Made by a program: the position numbers and the translations under genes
Shown here: in pieces, positions 7,402-8,814 of the stretch
Layout: every line of letters starts with the position of its first letter
Position numbering within the stretch: position 1 is the stretch's first letter
The notes under the pieces: model-generated
Told to the model about the DNA's origin: nothing
Seen by the model: the letters and a program-made list of their open reading frames with translations, nothing else
The model's database searches: none
Assembly: GCA_943326315.2 (NCBI GenBank)
Contig: CALPSU020000092.1
Span: 1 to 8,814, forward strand
Length of the DNA stretch: 8,814 bases
DNA from: Chryseobacterium gleum
Lineage (GTDB): Bacteria; Bacteroidota; Bacteroidia; Flavobacteriales_D; Crocinitomicaceae
Reading direction: 5' to 3'

Positions 7402-7431
7402 CTAAATTAACAAAGAAATTCTTTAATCAAA
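7402..7431 (-). promoter_or_regulatory. gltA promoter (TTTG-N18-TAATTTAG)
   Basis: On the minus strand TTTG at 7428-7431 is followed after 18 bases by TAATTTAG at 7402-7409, one mismatch from TAnnTTTG. The spacing fits the Bacteroidota -33/-7 arrangement, and this is the only promoter in the window with both elements well placed. Transcription would start near 7395, giving a leader of about 35 nt before the gltA ATG. The spacer holds a 13-nt palindrome, AAAGAAATTCTTT (7412-7424), and an 8-bp inverted repeat, TTAACAAA (7407-7414) with TTTGTTAA (7435-7442), encloses the -33 region. These could be operator sites. Confidence 0.55.
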
Positions 7432-7459
7432 AGTTTTGTTAAATATTTTTAATTATTTT

Positions 7460-7500
7460 CTAAATTTCACTTTTTAAAGGTTTTCTAAAGTGAAATTTAG
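7460..7500. repeat. Perfect 14-bp inverted repeat spanning the peptidase stop codon
   Basis: The left arm 7460-7473 and right arm 7487-7500 are exact inverted copies (CTAAATTTCACTTT and AAAGTGAAATTTAG) with a 13-nt loop. On the peptidase mRNA the first arm is coding sequence near the C-terminus, the loop holds the last codons and the TAA stop, and the second arm is in the 3' untranslated region. The bases after the hairpin are A-rich, not a U-tract, so this is a poor classical terminator. It may protect the 3' end or act as a non-canonical terminator before gltA. Confidence 0.7.
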
Positions 7501-8814
7501 CATCATATTAAATAAGTGATTTCTAGTGTTTCCTCCATAGATACCGTGGTTTTTGTTTGGATAGATGAACATATCAAATTGTTTATTTTCTTTGACTAAA
7601 GAGTTTATCATTTCCATTGAATTTTGATAATGTACATTATCATCTCCAGAACCGTGAATTAAAAGAAAGTTTCCTTTTAGTTGATTTACGAAATTAATAG
7701 GTGAGTTACTTTCATATCCTGTTGGGTTTTCGGAAGGAGTTCTCATAAATCGTTCTGTGTAAATATTATCATAATACTTCCAATTTGTTACAGGTGCAAC
7801 AGCAATTCCTGTTTTAAAAACATCAGAACCTTTTGTCATTGCAAGTGAAGTCATAAATCCACCAAAACTCCATCCTTGAATACCGATTCTTTTTGAATTG
7901 ACGAATTTTAATTTCCCTAATTCTTTTCCTACAGCAATTATGTCTTCAGTCTCGAGTTTTCCAAGTTGTAAATAGGTTGATTTTTTAAAGTCTGCTCCTC
8001 GGTACAATGTACCTCTAGGATCTACTGATACTATTATGTAACCTTTTTGAGCTAATAATTGGTGATACATATAATCATTGCCATTAAAAGAATTTAAAAC
8101 AGTATTGTGTCCTGGTCCTCCATAAACCGTTAAAAATACAGGATACGTTTTGGTAGAATCAAAAAGTGGTGGATATATAATCCAGGCGTTTAAATCTTTT
8201 TCGGCTCCTTTGATTTGAATGAATTTTTTAGGTGAAACGTTATAAAATTTTAATTTAGAATTAAGATTGGAATTATTTTCAAGTATATTTAAAACTTTTC
8301 CGTTTTCATCACATAGCGAAAAAATATTCGGTGTATTAGCATCCGAATAAGTTTTTATAAAAAAACGCATTCCTTTTGAGAATTCAGCATCGTTATTTCC
8401 TTCTAATGAGCTAATTAGTTTTTTTGACTTACCATTAACACTTATTTTATAAATGCCTTTATTTATAGTTCCGTTTTCTACAGATGTATAATATATTGTT
8501 TTAGTTTTTTCATTGATTCCCAAGAATTCTACAACATCCCAATTTCCTTTTGTTATTTGAGTAGAGTTTCCATCAAATCCAAGTTGATATATATGATTAA
8601 AACCATTTGATTCACTGGTTCTTAATATTGTTTTTCCGTCATTAAGTATAAGTAAGTTGTCATCAATCTCAATATAGGTTGGTGAATTTTCCTCAAAAAA
8701 TATCTTAGAAGTGAATGTATTTTCTTTAAGATCAATAACGTGATATCGTAATTGATTTTGATGTCTATTTAATGTTTGAAGAATTAACTTATTTTCTGTA
8801 TTTGACCAATTTAA
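7474..8814 (-). CDS. Dipeptidyl-peptidase IV-like S9 serine peptidase (N-terminus outside window)
   Basis: The last 446 residues are visible and the frame stays open to the window edge, so the start lies beyond 8814. Visible residues 1 to about 190 are the end of the DPP IV beta-propeller, with typical phrases LQTLNRHQNQL, TSESNGFNHIYQL and ITKGNWDVVEFLGI. The alpha/beta hydrolase domain follows: Tyr231 in VYGGPG (oxyanion hole), nucleophile Ser316 in GWSFGG, Asp391 in GSGDDNVHYQ and His423 in KNHGIYGG, so the triad is complete. Family members are usually about 700-740 aa, so roughly 60% is shown. They release N-terminal dipeptides, often Xaa-Pro, and are normally exported; the Glu-Glu motif that fixes dipeptidase specificity and any signal peptide are off the edge. 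A TTG at 8521-8523 is an internal Leu codon (EFLGINEK), not a start. It lies upstream of gltA on the same strand with a 113-base gap containing the gltA promoter. Confidence 0.93.
   Translation of the reverse strand, partial: LNWSNTENKLILQTLNRHQNQLRYHVIDLKENTFTSKIFFEENSPTYIEIDDNLLILNDGKTILRTSESNGFNHIYQLGFDGNSTQITKGNWDVVEFLGINEKTKTIYYTSVENGTINKGIYKISVNGKSKKLISSLEGNNDAEFSKGMRFFIKTYSDANTPNIFSLCDENGKVLNILENNSNLNSKLKFYNVSPKKFIQIKGAEKDLNAWIIYPPLFDSTKTYPVFLTVYGGPGHNTVLNSFNGNDYMYHQLLAQKGYIIVSVDPRGTLYRGADFKKSTYLQLGKLETEDIIAVGKELGKLKFVNSKRIGIQGWSFGGFMTSLAMTKGSDVFKTGIAVAPVTNWKYYDNIYTERFMRTPSENPTGYESNSPINFVNQLKGNFLLIHGSGDDNVHYQNSMEMINSLVKENKQFDMFIYPNKNHGIYGGNTRNHLFNMMLNFTLENL

Noticed and set aside
8521..8523. 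TTG as the start of a 349-aa peptidase
   Set aside because: The frame continues open to the window edge with clear DPP IV propeller sequence, so this codon is an internal leucine.
1..8814. CRISPR, tRNA/rRNA, transposase, phage or defence island
   Set aside because: No spaced repeats, RNA-gene signatures or relevant protein motifs were seen; all six genes belong to ordinary chromosomal families and base composition looks even throughout.

Overview
The window looks like a chromosomal segment of an AT-rich member of Bacteroidota, most likely Flavobacteriia. Four things support this: Bacteroidota-type -7 promoter boxes (TAnnTTTG) upstream of several genes, the absence of clear Shine-Dalgarno sequences, a lipoprotein with a Bacteroidota-style surface-export signal (Cys-Lys-Glu-Asp), and protein types common in that phylum (DUF4249-like lipoprotein, patatin fused to an Omp85-like barrel, single-module THUMP rRNA methyltransferase, DPP IV-like S9 peptidase). 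The species cannot be named from the sequence alone.

Layout, left to right. 21-1115 (-): DUF4249-like surface lipoprotein. 1237-2304 (-): double-domain VOC/glyoxalase-fold protein. 2346-2403: an inverted-repeat element with 7-nt periodicity in the gap. 2402-4702 (-): exported patatin-like phospholipase with POTRA and outer-membrane barrel, starting at a TTG codon. 4708-4727: a near-perfect palindrome carrying back-to-back -7 boxes for the two divergent genes. 4756-5979 (+): THUMP-domain 23S rRNA methyltransferase (RlmL type). 5998-6032: symmetric bidirectional terminator. 6074-7360 (-): citrate synthase gltA with its own promoter. 7460-7500: a perfect 14-bp inverted repeat overlapping the end of the next gene. 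7474-8814 (-): dipeptidyl-peptidase IV-like S9 peptidase, cut off by the right edge of the window.

The genes do not form an obvious pathway. Two encode cell-envelope proteins (lipoprotein, patatin-barrel), one is very probably exported (peptidase), and the others are housekeeping or general metabolism (rRNA modification, TCA cycle, VOC enzyme). Promoter-like boxes lie before five of the six genes, so most are probably transcribed separately. I see no tRNA, rRNA, CRISPR array, insertion sequence, prophage or defence system, and no gap between genes exceeds about 125 bases. The most interesting signals are in the intergenic DNA: the palindromic divergent promoter, the 7-nt-periodic inverted repeat, the nested palindromes at the gltA promoter and the hairpin that swallows the peptidase stop codon. 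I found no convincing undescribed multi-gene system.
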